The notes under the pieces were generated by a model, which saw nothing but the letters and a program-made list of their open reading frames with translations, had not been told where the DNA came from and did no database searches. Made by a program: the position numbers and the translations under genes. A stretch of DNA of 64,000 bases, from contig JAVHKY010000035.1 of NCBI GenBank assembly GCA_035079385.1, forward strand, positions 2,418,001 to 2,482,000, in the 5' to 3' direction. Positions 33,980 to 46,031 of this stretch are shown one piece after another (position 1 is the stretch's first letter; every line of letters starts with the position of its first letter). This DNA is from Aspidiotus rigidus (taxonomy: Eukaryota > Arthropoda > Insecta > Hemiptera > Diaspididae).

Positions 33980-34482
33980 TATATAAAACGAGATATTTAG
34001 CTTTCAGGAGGTTCTTTTTTTATAGGAGTTAAAAGCCCCCAAGATTTAGTCTTTTGATATTTTATTAAAAAATGTTTCAAACACAAATTGTTCCACTTTG
34101 AATTTCTTACCAAGAAACGTATTCAATGTTCAGCCTAGGTCAATTAGTGCCCCAACAAAGCCTGCAAAGGCTGCTCGAAAGAGGACCAAAATCACTTTTT
34201 CCATATTATGTGTCTCCTGAAATTGAAAATGTTTCAAATAAAGGTTGTTTCTAGTTGAATTTCCCATCAAATAAGCTACTCAGCTTTCAGGATAGAGCAA
34301 CTAGTCTGCAAAAAAGGGCTTTCGATGTTAAAAATGTAAGGATATGCTATATTTTTCTTACGTTCAGAGGTAGTTTTGGTGCTGATTTATGGAAGTCTGG
34401 CATCATTACAGATTGTAAAGCCTATTTTTTTTTTTACCAGTGATAAAAATATTGAAAATGTAGAAATTAAAATATTTTTCTC

Positions 34483-36100
34483 ACCCCATTCCGTCTATCC
34501 GTCCCCTCATTTTACAAAATTTTGGAATTCCATCACAAAACTACGGCAAACTTCTCGGCCTACACTTCGATCAAAAACTAACTTGGGTCCCATACATTAA
34601 AACCCTCAAAGCCAAATGCATACGCGCTCTAAACATTTTAAAATTCTTATCTCACCCCTCGAAAGGATGCAACCAAAAATTGCTCGTCAAACTTTATAAA
34701 AGTCTCATCCGCTCAAAATAAGACTATGGTTCCCCAATTTATAACCTAGCCAACAAAACTTTTCTCTCCCTCAGGATTGCCCTGGGAGCTTACCGTACTA
34801 GTCCTAAACTTAGCCTATGCGCAGAAGCCGCAGAACCTCCCCTCCACTTTCGTAGACTCACCTTAACCTCAAACTTTTTATCTTTTGTCTCCCAATTTCC
34901 GCAACTTCCAATTTTCAGCCGAATCTTTCACGCTAACAACAGTCAACTCTCCACAAAAGATATACGCCTACTATTTAATCACTCGCTTAATAAACCGTTC
35001 ACAGCAAACCCCCTAGAACCCATTCTTACAACCTACCCTCCCCCCCTGGACTCTCCCTCAACCCAAAATACGTCTCGATCTCACAGAAATTCCCAAATAT
35101 GACAACACTGCTTATCCAACTCGTCACAAAATTACTCCAAGAATACCCTCACTACACACTATGCCTCTCTGATGGGTCTAAAACATCTAATAAAGCAGCG
35201 TACGCATATTCCATTGACGGAGAAATATTTTCAGAACGTATCCGCAACATAGCTTCCATATTTACAGCGGAACTTATGGGCATACTTACCTGTCTCTCCC
35301 ACCTCTCCCAGCTTCCCCCAAACGCCTTCTCCTCGCTGACTCCCTCTCTTCTCTTCATTCCCTTACAGATGCATACAACTCCAATCCAATCGTTCAACGC
35401 ATTCACCTCACACTTCATACTCTAAACTTATCAACACCCAAATAACCTTCATATGGATTCCCGGACACATTGGCCTCGCTCACATGATGCTGTTGATCAA
35501 GCCGCTAAACAAGCCACCTCTTTCGACAAAATAACTGACAATTACCATGTACCATCTCTGGACTATAAAAATTACTACCGTTCACTCGTCACCCAATCTT
35601 GGAACTCACTTTGGCAACTTCAATCTAACAATAAACTCCTTCGTATCAAGAAAACACCTGTCCCTTGGTCTTCCTCCATCAGAGACAAAAGACGAGAAGA
35701 AGTGATTCTTTCCCGTCTAAGAATTGGTCACACAAAAATTACTCATTCCCACATAACTAATCAACACATCCTAACCCCTTCGTCTTGCCCATACTGTCAA
35801 CAAGACAATTTAACTGTCGACCAGTTTTTCTCCTGCCCCCAACTCTTACTTCTTCGTTCTTCCAATAACACACCCTCCTCCCTCACTCACGCACTCAAAA
35901 ACAACCATGAAATAATTTCTGGTACCCTACAATACTTGCAATCAACAAATTTTTACAACAACATCTAAACAACTTGACCATTTACATTAATTCCTCTCCA
36001 CCTTAATTATTATCTTCTTACCTCTCTATTTTCATACTATGTATTACCGTCGAGCTAATAACCTTGCAGTTTTAAAGCTCGTTAAATAAAAAAAATAAAA
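34483..36100 (+). mobile_element. Jockey-type non-LTR fragment with 13-bp target duplication
   Basis: Flanked by AAATATTTTTCTC (34470-34482) and AAATATTTTTATC (36101-36113); the same site is uninterrupted near 14753 in foldback copy 1. It encodes reverse transcriptase C-terminus (LHFDQKLTWVPYIKTLKAKC), RNase H (LSDGSKTSNKAAYAYSIDGE, FTAELMGILTCLSH) and a zinc-finger-like end (SSCPYCQQDNLTVDQFFSCP), with several frame breaks. It ends in an A-rich tail and is 5'-truncated. Confidence 0.88.
35453..35968 (+). pseudogene. C-terminal part of Jockey-type ORF2
   Basis: A 171-residue frame covers the end of RNase H (HDAVDQAAKQATS), then RDKRREEVILSRLRIGHTKI and the CPYC..DQFF..CP motif, typical for Jockey/I-type ORF2 tails. 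The upstream part is in another frame (35099-35425), so ORF2 is broken and truncated. Confidence 0.8.
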
Positions 36101-36988
36101 AAATATTTTTATCGCATTCATGACTCACATGGTGACGAGAACGAATGATATCAAGTCCCTTCATCCTGAATGTAAGACTACTGGAAGTCGGCAGGCTAAC
36201 GTACACTGCTTCCATTAGAAAGCGTAGAAAACTGGTATAGAGGGCATAGCACGGACGGAGGAGCTCTAGTTATGGGCGAGAAACAACCTCCCTCCTCGGG
36301 CTATGTTATAAAATTATGTGTATGTATTACATGAAATACAATAGCCCCATAGAGTAAGATTCAGTTGGAGAACCTATAGGAAAAATGTACCTACGAGTAA
36401 CACACTTTTTTCATCGACTAATTACTCTATCCTGAAATCTGAATAGCTTCTTTGATAGGAAATTTAACGAGGAACAACTTTTATTTGAAACAGTTTTGAA
36501 TACAATTTCAATTTTGAGAGATATGTGGAAAAACTGATTTTGGTCCTCTTTTGAACGGCCTTTGCAGGCTCTGCCAGGTAGGCTGAAAATTGAACTCGTT
36601 ATTTGGTAGGAAATTCAACGAGGAACAACTTTTATTTGAAACATTTTTAAATAAAATTTCAATTTCGGGAGATACATAATATGGAAAAATTGATTTTGGC
36701 CCTCTTTTGAACGGCCTTTGCAGGCTTTGCCGGGGCACTCATTAACTTAGGCTAAAACTTGAATACGTTATTTGGTAGGAAATTTAATGAGGACAACTTT
36801 TGTCTGAAACATCTTTCAATAAAATATCAATTTCGCGCGATACAGGCGAAAAACTATCTTTTCTTTTTTGGTGGGGGAGAGTTGAACTCCCCTAAAAAAA
36901 GAAACTTCAGGGTGAAAACGCTGAATTTTTAGTATGTTGTTCAGGACTACATTGTGAACCATTTTCAGCAAAAAAACATTTGCTTCAG

Positions 36989-37435
36989 CAAAATGTTTTT
37001 TTTTTCTGATATTGCTCTAATTTGCCTAGACTTATGTAGACCCCAGGGCAAAGGCTAAGCGTAGAGTTGATGGCAAGACACCATTAAGGGCTAGACATAA
37101 AGCTGCAGATTGTATTGTATCTAGGCCTAGGGATTTTAGGGAAAATTGACGAAGATCAACTTTCATTAATCGACTGTACAGGTCCTAATCTTCATAGGCG
37201 CCAGTGCTCAGGTATTAAGTGGGTATCTTTTTTCTCTGGATTTACCTTCTTCTGTGCAGGCGTCCGGGCATTACCTTCGGACTAGTTTGCTTTGCTATAC
37301 CAGATGAAAAATACAATTGCCGAGCCAAACTAGCCTGAAGGAAGCCGAGCCAAGACCCTCAAACTACTATGCTATAGTAAGTCATATATTGACAAAAAGT
37401 GAAGATGATAATCGACAAAACTAACCAATAGGTGA
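36989..37435. other. Spacer, nothing recognised
   Basis: No gene or clear repeat. Short CTAGGCCTAGG-like text only. Confidence 0.35.
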
Positions 37436-37439
37436 CCCG

Positions 37440-38045
37440 AGGAAGGAAATAGAGAGGTGTTACCAACACAAGTCACTTTATGCATGAGGATAATATCAGC
37501 AATCAAAGATCCAAGACGGGAACCAATAGTGAATTGCCGATGTCTTCAGGAAAAGAATAAAATTTTGGAGGAACATCAGTAGATGTTTGAGAGATACATG
37601 AATTCACTAGCCTCTTCGAGAGGGATATACTAGATATACTAGATAGTAGCCTATTTAAGAATATTATGAAACAAAGCGTCAACGTCGAAAAACGTGAGTA
37701 TCGAATTGATTGGTGGAGCCATATTCTTTAGGTCTTGAGCCAATGCAATAAGGGTTTTTGAAATCTATGCGAGCTTCAAACCGTTGGCTCAAGAATTTAG
37801 CGAGGAAGTGATTTAAGACACCACTGGTTGCATGGGGGTGCCAGGTTTATGGACCTTGGACAATCCATAAAGGCGGGACTTCTTCTTAAGAACTTTGACA
37901 ATGATATGACAAGAATCATTGATTGCCTTCCTTACCTTGGCGATGTGAGTAATGAAGTTAAAGTGGGTGTTGGGAGTGACCCCAAAATACTGAAGTACCT
38001 TATGGGATTTCTCCTCATAAATTGGACGGTCCATGACAGCCATAG
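37440..38045 (-). pseudogene. Penelope-like reverse transcriptase, degraded
   Basis: The frame 38043-37813 ends in SRLYGLSKVHKPGTPMQPVV, the Penelope RT motif LYGLPKIHKPGTPLRPIV. Beyond stops the minus strand continues LAQDLKNMAPPINSILTFFD then VDALFHNIL, and in a third frame IGSRLGSLIADIILMH, the equivalents of DVxxLFxxIP and GxPxGSxLSPxLAxxFM. Several frameshifts and stops make it a relic. The active-site YxDD is not found. Confidence 0.8.
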
Positions 38046-38785
38046 CATTACCTTTGCCAGCCTTGCAAACGATGAGGTTGTTGTTATTGATGTTCCTCTA
38101 CAGGGAGCTGATGATGGATCTCCATTGACGGCCCATGACAGGTAATTGGGTGGTTCCTGAAGAGCAACACTCTCGTATTTGAACAACGAAGTCAAGAAGG
38201 TGGGGTAGCAGAAATACGACGAAGGTAAAAGTAAATGGACCAAGGAGATCATACCGAAAATAGTTCAAATTGACACTCGTACTGTACTGATTTCTACTTT
38301 CCTGCAACCTTCTCAGGCCATGGACCTTTCATGAGTTACTAAGAAACATCCCGCTGCTCATCTAGACTTTTAGGAGGCACATGTAGTCACGTATTTAAAT
38401 CATGCCCACTATATGATACTAGAAGTATAGTCAGCTCGATATAGGTGACACTGTTACAGTGTTTTATTTCCAAAAGCCGGTGTATATGCTATGGGACAAA
38501 ACGCAGAGAAGAATTCGAGCAGGAAGAAGTAAAAAGAAGCAATACTGTCACCTCTGTCACATTTGAGAACTCTTGGAATGCGATGGACCGTCAGTACCAA
38601 AAATACATGAGGTCGCATCGATCACCTACCCAAGCTATCCTTGTCTCGGGTGGCCACTGTTTGGCCAAGTTCCTGAGACAAGAGACCCTTATGCCTAAAG
38701 TAATTTATTCTAATGAATATTCGGATTGGGGCATCTGAAAAAAAAAGAAAAAGCTATACTAAGGGTGGGGCTTGAAAGTAAAGCG
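38046..38785. other. No gene recognised
   Basis: Short open frames have no family match. The minus strand upstream part of the Penelope relic may extend here but is not readable. Confidence 0.35.
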
Positions 38786-38789
38786 GGCG

Positions 38790-39030
38790 AAAGTCAGACG
38801 TGTAGAGTAGATCCACCTGTGCCCGTTATAAGCGGATCGCTCTTTTGCACACGGCTTTCTAACGGTCGTCCTATAGTATCACGATCTATGTGCGCTCTTT
38901 ATCGTACATCAATGTTCGCAGTCCACTCGTCGAGGGCATATTTCGAGTGCGTCTCATCTGTAGATTCCGGTAGTCCGGTTAACCTTCTCAACGTCCCTTG
39001 GCCCCTCCAAGGCCTGATCACTCTTTAACA
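38790..39030. repeat. Dispersed LTR-like repeat, copy 1
   Basis: Shares GTAGATTCCGGTAGTCCRGT, CGCTCTTTTGCACACG-type and RTCGTCCTA blocks with 47107-47310. It ends ..CTCTTTAACA followed by TGGTGGCAGC, which looks like an LTR end and primer-binding site. The internal element that follows is not clearly of the matching type. Confidence 0.45.
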
Positions 39031-39758
39031 TGGTGGCAGCACGTTTAGGTGAGATTTACTCAGCTAAAGACTAACCATCAAATCATACAGTCGACGATTT
39101 TTTTTTCAGGAACCTTCCATATCTAAAATGTGACTTTTTTTCTCTTCCCAACGATAGTTCCGTGCATTTACTAAGAGCCCACAAGTTCGTCGTCTCTGCT
39201 CTGACGAGCGATGGTTTTTTTTACACGAATATGATGTACAACATATGTAAAGCAGGAATAAAGAGATATGTATATATCACTTTCCTTTTGCTAGTCTTTT
39301 TTATCTACCATTATCTAATAAGGTAAGAAAAGCATCCGCTCACTAAAACCCAAGTCGCCATTTTGGATGCTTTATCGCGCTATCCGTCATGTGCGAGAAT
39401 TTTTGTAACTAGGAGTTAGTTCAATCTCAACTGTGTGACAGTGAGCACCACGATTTATCGCTCCTACATATTTTTTGCTTTTGTGTATACTATTGAGTGA
39501 ACTTGTTGAATTTTAAGTATCAATAGTTATATTGCGGATTATCTTACAGTCGATACCTACTTCTTCCGAATTGAATTGAAGTGATTTTTTTTTCACGTTT
39601 CGATTTTTTTTTCTTTCGATTTAATATTTGTCAAAGAAATATCGATTCCCAAACAGAGTAAGTTTCATTCCATCATCAATCGTGAACAAAAATTTCTATA
39701 GTCGAGAAATATTTCGATGTTTCAACTAACTCGTTTTCATACGATTCTTTAATTAGAA

Positions 39759-40520
39759 ATGGATGACGACGATATTATGGAAGAAGAGGACTTAGAATTA
39801 ATGGATGACGAAATCGCCGAGAATCCCAATATGTATACAGTAGATTATGTTGACGTTCACGCGCTAAACGACAGATTTGAGGAAAAAGCACCATTTCCGA
39901 CTGAAGCAGCGCGGAAATCTTGTGACTGTAAGTCAAAAACACTATTGGGGAAACCTTTGGCCCAGTCTCCACTAAAACCAAACGGGATGTGACGACTAGG
40001 TCAAAGTCGAAAGAATCGATAACGACGACCAAGAAGTCGTCACCTCCTCTGACCACAACGCGGAAAAGTTGAATACTATGCCGACATCCTCAGTTTCAGG
40101 TGAAAATTATAGTTCGATCGATGTCGGCAACATTACGCTGGAACAAGTGAGCGCAGCCGTGTTGCAGACAATCACTCCAGCGCTTCTGGACATAGTACAG
40201 ATCGGGATTGGTTCAGCAAAAGAAACAAAGTCAGCTTCATGTGTGGAGCAAACGGAGTCCATGCAAATCGACGATGTGCCGGACAAGCCGTCGACTTCGC
40301 AACAAGCTCAGCCCGGATTTCTGGCCACCACAACCAAACCCGCCCAACAGTTCTCGTTGATGATGCAAACGACGAATCGAGTCTCTTTACTGACAAAGTA
40401 GGTAATCTTAAAATTCTCACTCGAGACGACAAAACAATTGATATTTATCTAGAGAATTTATCCGATAATCTTCAAGAAAATCTCTTATCGATCCGGCCCT
40501 TTATTGTAAATCAAAATTAG
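39759..40520 (+). pseudogene. Acidic ORF fragments before Copia remnant, possible gag
   Basis: A 77-residue acidic frame (MDDDDIMEEEDLELMDDEIA) is followed by frames 40069-40401 and 40239-40520 (..QIDDVPDKPSTSQQ.., DDKTIDIYLENLSDNLQENL) that belong to one broken reading frame. The position before the Copia integrase fits a gag-like ORF, but no zinc knuckle is seen and similarity is not recognised. It could instead be a captured host exon. Confidence 0.3.
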
Positions 40521-40742
40521 CCGGTAGTATTTTTTCTTGATTCAGTGCACGTCGTTCAATGCAACACTATTTCACCTACTTCCCTTCGATCACTTTTAAT
40601 GGGGTATTCTGAAGTTCACATGATTGAGCATTTGCTTCAAAAAATAATATAGTCTATAGGGGCTTGCCCGGGCTTCCATATGACGACCAATTCACGTTTG
40701 AGGACATTCATGATCAATCTGAATTGAGTGAATATTTAAAAA

Positions 40743-41460
40743 ATGTATCCTATTGTTCTGTCGAAGATAAAGAAATTACAAGAAAATTATATTAGAAATA
40801 TTGATGGTCAATTAGCGCGACTTTGGCACCTTAGACTAGGCCATTCTAATGTCGATACAATGAGAGAACTAACACAGGTACTCGCACAACTTCAAGGTCT
40901 TAAAATACCCAACTCAATTATGGACTGACATGCATGCAAAATTGCAACGGCTAAAAAGCTCCCGGAACAAAACCTCTTGAACTGATAGACTTGGATGTTC
41001 TTGGTCCCGTTATACCTTCAGCGTTCCCTACTGAAGACGTATATCTTCCAGCCATCGTCGACGATTTTTCGTGATATGCGTTTGTATATCCCATGACTTC
41101 AAAATCCCAAGTACATGAAGGTCTCAGAGAATTATTTTTTTCTGAGATGGACTGCCTGGTACCCTATCCATATCAAACACTATCCATAAGGCTAGATAAA
41201 GAGGTACATTACAGAACCCAAAGCGTAAAACGTTTTCTTAAGAATAAGAATATTGTGGAGGGGATTTATCCCCCAGATACACTAACCCATTAAATGGAGT
41301 AGCCGAGAGGTTTTTGCAAACTACAGGTAATGTTACTCCAGCTCTTTTGACCAATTCTGGACTCCCTAAACGACTACGGGTGCATGCAGCACAATATGGA
41401 ATGCTGGTATAAACTTGCTTCCTAAAAAAACTCTAAATAAACAATTTCCCTATGGAGTAT
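40743..41460 (+). pseudogene. Copia-type pre-integrase and integrase remnant
   Basis: ARLWHLRLGHSNVDTMREL is the GAG-pre-integrase H..RLGH motif of Copia polyproteins. After frame breaks, LIDLDVLGPVIPSAFPTEDV and LPAIVDDFS*YAFVYPMTSK match the integrase core (DVCGP .. DDFSRYTWVY). The sequence TGNVTPALLTNSGLPKRLRV fits the end of the integrase domain. Stops and shifts make it inactive. The reverse transcriptase that should follow is replaced by other insertions. Confidence 0.75.
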
Positions 41461-41650
41461 CTTTTTTATAAATCTTAAACTTTACCAAGTCCAAGAAGAG
41501 TAATGCGATAGTGGTCATGGAGAGGTCATTCTATAATTCTAAAGCGTATGATGTACTTGTACAGTGTGGGGCAAAAGAGAATGACAGCTTCAATTTTCTG
41601 AACTATGTCAAAGAGGCTTTGTAACGTCATCAATAGGAGTACGTTTATTA

Positions 41651-42033
41651 CACTACTGAACAGCTATCCTGTTACAAAGATTCTATTACGTGATTCTTAG
41701 ATACTTTTAGACGCTGAACACGAATCCGTTGTCCGTTTTTTGCTAGCACGTCACAATTTTTAGTAATCACGATAAATATTCACGTAATCATAACAATATT
41801 CTTGTGCACTTGCCGCGCGCTGTCGCGGAACGTAACGAACGTTTTCGATAGCGACGCTGCTATCGTTGATATGTTTCGCGACGACGCGCAACAAGTAAAC
41901 GAGAACTTTAACCGTGATTACTAAAAATTGTGACGTGCTAGCAAAAAACGGACAACGGATTCGTGTTCAGCGTCGAGAAGTATCCAAGAATCACGTAATA
42001 GAATCTTTGTTACAGGATAGCTGTTCAGTAGTG
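41651..42033. mobile_element. Palindromic CACTA-type element, copy 1
   Basis: 383 bp, almost entirely one inverted repeat. It begins CACTACTGAACAGCTATCCT, ends with the complement, and is flanked by TTA at 41648-41650 and 42034-42036. CACTA termini with 3-bp duplications are typical of the CACTA/EnSpm superfamily. The arms (about 125 bp) match at roughly 95%. The centre is GC-richer and contains TGTTTCGCGACGACGCGC-like text. A second copy is at 47721-48104. Non-coding. Confidence 0.88.
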
Positions 42034-42036
42034 TTA

Positions 42037-42627
42037 TCAAGAGTGCTTCCGTTTAGATCTTGCTTGAGTTCGAGTTTCCTTACTCCGCTAAAAATTCTTC
42101 TTCTCTGGCCAATAGCCTTAAAAATGAGCTTGTACCTCCGGGTTGACGTTGTGGGCCTGTTCCCCAACATCTCTAAGGCTGTTACTTTACAGCGGATGGG
42201 TGAGCTCCTCATGAACCTGAACACTCCTCACAAAGAGTTGCGTAAATTTTTTGATTTGTTCAATGTTTGTTGGTCTCCAAATTTTTGTAAATTCAATGGT
42301 AAATTTTTCAAGTTCCCTGATAAGGTAGGTATTCCTATTGGGTCCCCTTTAGGTTTCCTCTATCTCTTCTCCTCTGGCCATCCTTTATTGAATAATATCT
42401 TCTACTGGCGCAGATATGTAGATGACGTGCTACACGTATGTACGTGGACTGGTCACCAAAATTTCTGCTTAGAGTTTCTCACGTATCTAAATAGTTTGTA
42501 CCCATCCATGAACTTTACTTTGGAGGTTGGTGGTTCCTCGATAAACTTTCTGGACTTGACTGTCTCCAAAAGAGATGAAGTCTTGGAGTTCGAATTTACA
42601 GAAAAGATATATCGATCGATGTTTTAG
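42037..42627 (+). pseudogene. Penelope-like reverse transcriptase
   Basis: SLYLRVDVVGLFPNISKAVT, VGIPIGSPLGFLYLF, the active-site segment WRRYVDDVLHV and GGSSINFLDLTVSKRDEVLE are consecutive RT motifs of Penelope elements. The catalytic Y-V-D-D is intact. The open frame technically starts in the preceding CACTA element, so its true N-terminus is lost. It continues out of frame (NSFLHRLTN.., TLIRKHLDST) to about 42850 and leads to the endonuclease at 42992. Confidence 0.82.
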
Positions 42628-42991
42628 TCCACGGATCGTCATTCTGTTCTGTCGCTCACAAATATACGGCGTTTAACAGTTTCCTCCATAGATTAACCAA
42701 CATTTTTTCGAGTCAAACTGCCTTCAGGAAGAAGTTAATGACCACAAAATATCTGGCCAGAGTTGACAAGATTCATTTGGACATAGATGCGATGGTTTGT
42801 AGGAAAGTAATTACTCTAATTAGAAAGCACCTCGACTCTACTATCTCCCTCCCCCTGCTCTATGAACCGCGATAAATTTCAGTGGCTTAAGCTCCCATTC
42901 TTGGGAAAGTTTTCCCTTTAGTTAGGACAGGCCCTTCGCCCCTTCGACTTTTGGCCTACATTCTAGAATCCTGTCACTGCCAAAGGGTTGG

Positions 42992-43309
42992 TTGAAAGAC
43001 CACGTTCTTGAGGTTGAGAAGAGTGGGGTGTATAGTTTAGAATGTAGAGATTGTAAGGGCGTTTACCTCGGAGAGACTGGTCGACAGCTGAGGATCAGAG
43101 TGACTGAACATAAGAAAGCCTGGGAGAAGGGCACTGAGGGAGATTCGGCATTCGCTGACCACTTATACACTGGTGTGCACAACTTCCAAGAGGGTTCTCA
43201 AGTGCTTCTCCAGAAGGAGGATTCGTACGTCAAGCGCATTACCCTGGAACACATAGAAATCATTCATCCTATGAATACCGGTAGTGTCATATTCAATGTT
43301 TTTCCATGA
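42992..43309 (+). pseudogene. Penelope-like GIY-YIG endonuclease
   Basis: EKSGVYSLECRDCKGVYLGE then TGRQLRIRVTEHKKAWEKG is the GIY-YIG core with the Penelope CX2C insertion. HLYTGVHNF and ITLEHIEIIHPMNTG give the later catalytic Glu-bearing helix. This domain is open end to end, but it is separated by frame breaks from the RT, so the element is inactive as a whole. Confidence 0.85.
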
Positions 43310-43571
43310 AGTGGAGAAATTACTTAAACTTTATTTTGCATTTCTTTACTTTCTCGAGTACATTTTCACTATGAATAGGCGGAATTTGGAGGAACGTATT
43401 AATTCTAACATTCCCACCTTCAGTTCCAAAATATCGAGAAGCAATAGGCTCATTAATTCTCCTGATGAACTGCACGAGGCCTGATATTGCCTTAGCAGTT
43501 ACTGTTGTTTCTCGTGTTCAAGCAAATCCTACTTCAGGGGAGAGAATCCACTGAATTTTCTCTTATCTTAG

Positions 43572-44025
43572 TGGAACTTATAAAAAGTGATCGGGAACCA
43601 ATAATCAACCAGCTCGGTCTACTTCAGGGTACGCGATCTACGCTTATGGGAATGTAGTTTCCTGGCATACAAAGAAGCAATCGCACCTCCCACTTCTCTC
43701 AGCTGAGGCTGAGTATATTGCCGCTTCACAAGCATGTCGACAGGTAGTCTCTCTGAAATCTCTATTCGAATTTAAGGGTATAACGTTCCCATACAGATTA
43801 TACATGAGGACATAAGTCGACCACACCTGTATCTCGCTAAAAGTCTAGAGCGAAAATGCTTGAAACATGTGGTACACCTCTATTAGGTTCGAGACACAAA
43901 ATCGAAAAGTACACATCCAATGGATACCATCGGCGGATAATATAGCCGATATTTTCAAAAAGATATTTCCGGAGTCCACGTACACTAAATTTAGGGATAA
44001 ATTGGTCTTCAACCAACCCTATTAA
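43572..44025 (+). pseudogene. Copia RNase H and C-terminus
   Basis: RSTSGYAIYAYGNVVSWHTK, KQSHLPLLSAEAEYIAASQA and CRQVVSLKSLF are the RNase H motifs of Copia (K/RSTSGY, SAEAEY). After a stop, IQWIPSADNIADIFKKIFPE ... TKFRDKLVF matches the Copia C-terminus (IxxxDQxADIxTK). Order and orientation agree with the integrase remnant at 40743-41460, so the Penelope and CACTA elements lie within one old Copia copy. Confidence 0.8.
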
Positions 44026-44440
44026 ATATGTTCCGTTCTTTATGTTTCAGAAGAAAACTCGGAGTAGAAAGTTTGAAGTAGGGCACGTCGATCTTATTCA
44101 GTCACTGTTATGATTTATTTCACTGCAGGTTGTGATGACAATGATTTCTTTCCGTTTAGAAATTGTATCATTATTTCAGATGATTTATTTTCGTTTATAA
44201 CTGCAATTAGTCTTTAAAATGACTTATTTAACTCTAGTCTGTGATAACAATGATTTAATTCAGTCTTTGATTCAGGTTACTAATTGTAAATAAAGAATAT
44301 TATGTCGTGATTCTAGAAACCAATTTATTTTCTTTCTTTTCAGATTCTTTCTGCAGATAATATTATGCATCGTTATGTACTCGCCTCTATTTTCAGGTTG
44401 AAGTTAGAGGAGTCAGTCCTTCACGGAGTAGTCCGTAAGC
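44026..44440. other. Copia 3' flank, possible LTR
   Basis: Contains AATAAAGAATATT near 44290 and TGATAACAATGATTT-type short repeats. No matching 5' LTR identified. Confidence 0.3.
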
Positions 44441-45486
44441 TTCGGAAAGATCACATACTCTTGAGATCAACCTTGCATTTCATGTTGAAATCATGAAATT
44501 TATTCGAACGAAAAATTTGAGCCATGGCGCCACGGTCCAAACCCCATAGGGGCCCCGTAATGACGCGTTGCCTAACTGGGAGGAGTTCTTGCATATAAAT
44601 GACCGAAATATTCCTTTTGGTTCGCAATTTATGCGGGTTCTTATGCAATTTGGACTGCCAAATTTGAAAAAAATTATCGAAAAATTATTCCGGAATTTTA
44701 GGGTGCCTAGGGGCTAATGACCCCTAAAATAGGGTTAAAATTGAAGTGACATATTTCAACATATTTTCACGAACATCCGTATGAAATTTTCCGTAAAATT
44801 TGATAAAAATATTTAAAAAAATCTCCAACCGTCCAAAAGGCCCAGGGGCCTCGCCCTCCCCCCCCCAAAAAAAAAAAATAAATAAATAAAAAATGAAAAA
44901 ATATTTTGTGCTTTTTAGAAAAATTTCAACGGGTCTGAAGTAGATATTAGTGCAAAATCCGGGAAAAATGATGAAAAAATTCCTGGGGCCCCCGGAGGGG
45001 GTTAGAGGGGGCACAAACCCTGGAAAGTGATGAAAAAGTTTTTGTATTTTTTTTTTCAAATTTAACAAATTCTTATGTAGAATTTACCGTAGAATTCGGA
45101 GAAAATGGTAAAAAAATTACTGGAGGTCTCTGATCCAAACCCCCAAAACTCGATATAAAAAATATGAGTTTTTGAGAACATTCAAACGGATTCTTGTGTG
45201 AAATTTACCGTAGAATTCAGAAAGGTTCGTGAAAAAAATATCATGGCTCTTCGAGGGGGCCGGGAGGAACATAAACTTCTTCGGGAAAAGTTGTAAAAAT
45301 TGTAGAATTAAATTTTTATACCTCATACGTAAACTGCGTTTTTTGTTGGTTCGAAAGTGTCTCTTTGCAGACTCATCAGTTTTTCTGATAGTTTCTACTT
45401 TTCTGTCTGTCATTTCAATTTTCTGTCCTCTTTAAAATTATCAATTATTTTATAAATAATTCTATTCATGGTGGCGAGGTTAGGTT

Positions 45487-45848
45487 AGGTTTCGATCTCA
45501 CCTACCCAAGATGCTCTCCAACAGCACTGTCATCGCGCGGTTTATCGGGGTTTCCACATGTGGGGGCAGTGTCTGAAGAAGAATCAAAAACTGCCAGATC
45601 CACAAGAATGGGGCTGGAAGCGAGCGGCTGATGGAATACACTGGGGACCTTTATGGACCCTTCAGCCACCTGTCTATACGGCATTGGACATTCTTGTAAA
45701 ATGCGGCTGCCAGAAAGGCTGCTCTACGAGACACTGTGAGTGCCGGAAGGCTGGAATGCCATGCACTAATATGTCTTTTTTTGGTAATGAGTGCTTGTTT
45801 GAAAAAATTATTTGTACATGTGCACTGTACGATTGTCATCAGGTTTGA
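45487..45848 (+). CDS. CxC-type cysteine-rich ORF in foldback element, copy 2
   Basis: The open frame runs from about 45487 (SISPTQDALQQHCHRAVYRG) through EWGWKRAADGIHWGPL to CGCQKGCSTRHCECRKAGMP then CTNMSFFGNECLF and stops at 45848. It aligns with the broken ORF at 14838-15535 in SPT-D, RVYHQVQLW, WGWKR and GC.KGCS..C.CRKAG. Cys spacing CxCx4Cx4CxC resembles a CXC (tesmin/TSO1-like) zinc-binding domain, so DNA binding is plausible. Only the C-terminal end of a probably larger transposon-borne protein is here. There is no intron at the position spliced in copy 1. An ATG occurs at 45558. Family not named with certainty. Confidence 0.55.
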
Positions 45849-46031
45849 AATATATACTATTTTGGTGAATTTATTGAAGTATTTTATATTTTAGTAACGC
45901 TTCAGTTCTTTTTGTAATATTTCAAGGTATATCTATTTCACGTTCTACGCAACAGGAAATTCTATATAATATTTCATGAAAGTTCAAATATGCAAATGTA
46001 ATCAAAATAGGTGTTATTCTCGACGGAATAT

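Larger units (their letters stand above)
33349..36988. mobile_element. Large foldback element, copy 2, internally deleted and re-invaded
   Basis: Left CTGGAGCAAACGTTTCTTTG and right complement (..TTTGCTTCAG). The arms carry the same GTTGTTCCTCGTTAAATT units as 13892-16772. The central stretch that holds the CxC ORF in copy 1 (about 14783-15607) is absent: CTCACATGGT joins directly to GACGAGAACGAATGATATCA. A MITE (33728-33979) and a Jockey fragment (34483-36100) are inserted. Confidence 0.75.
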
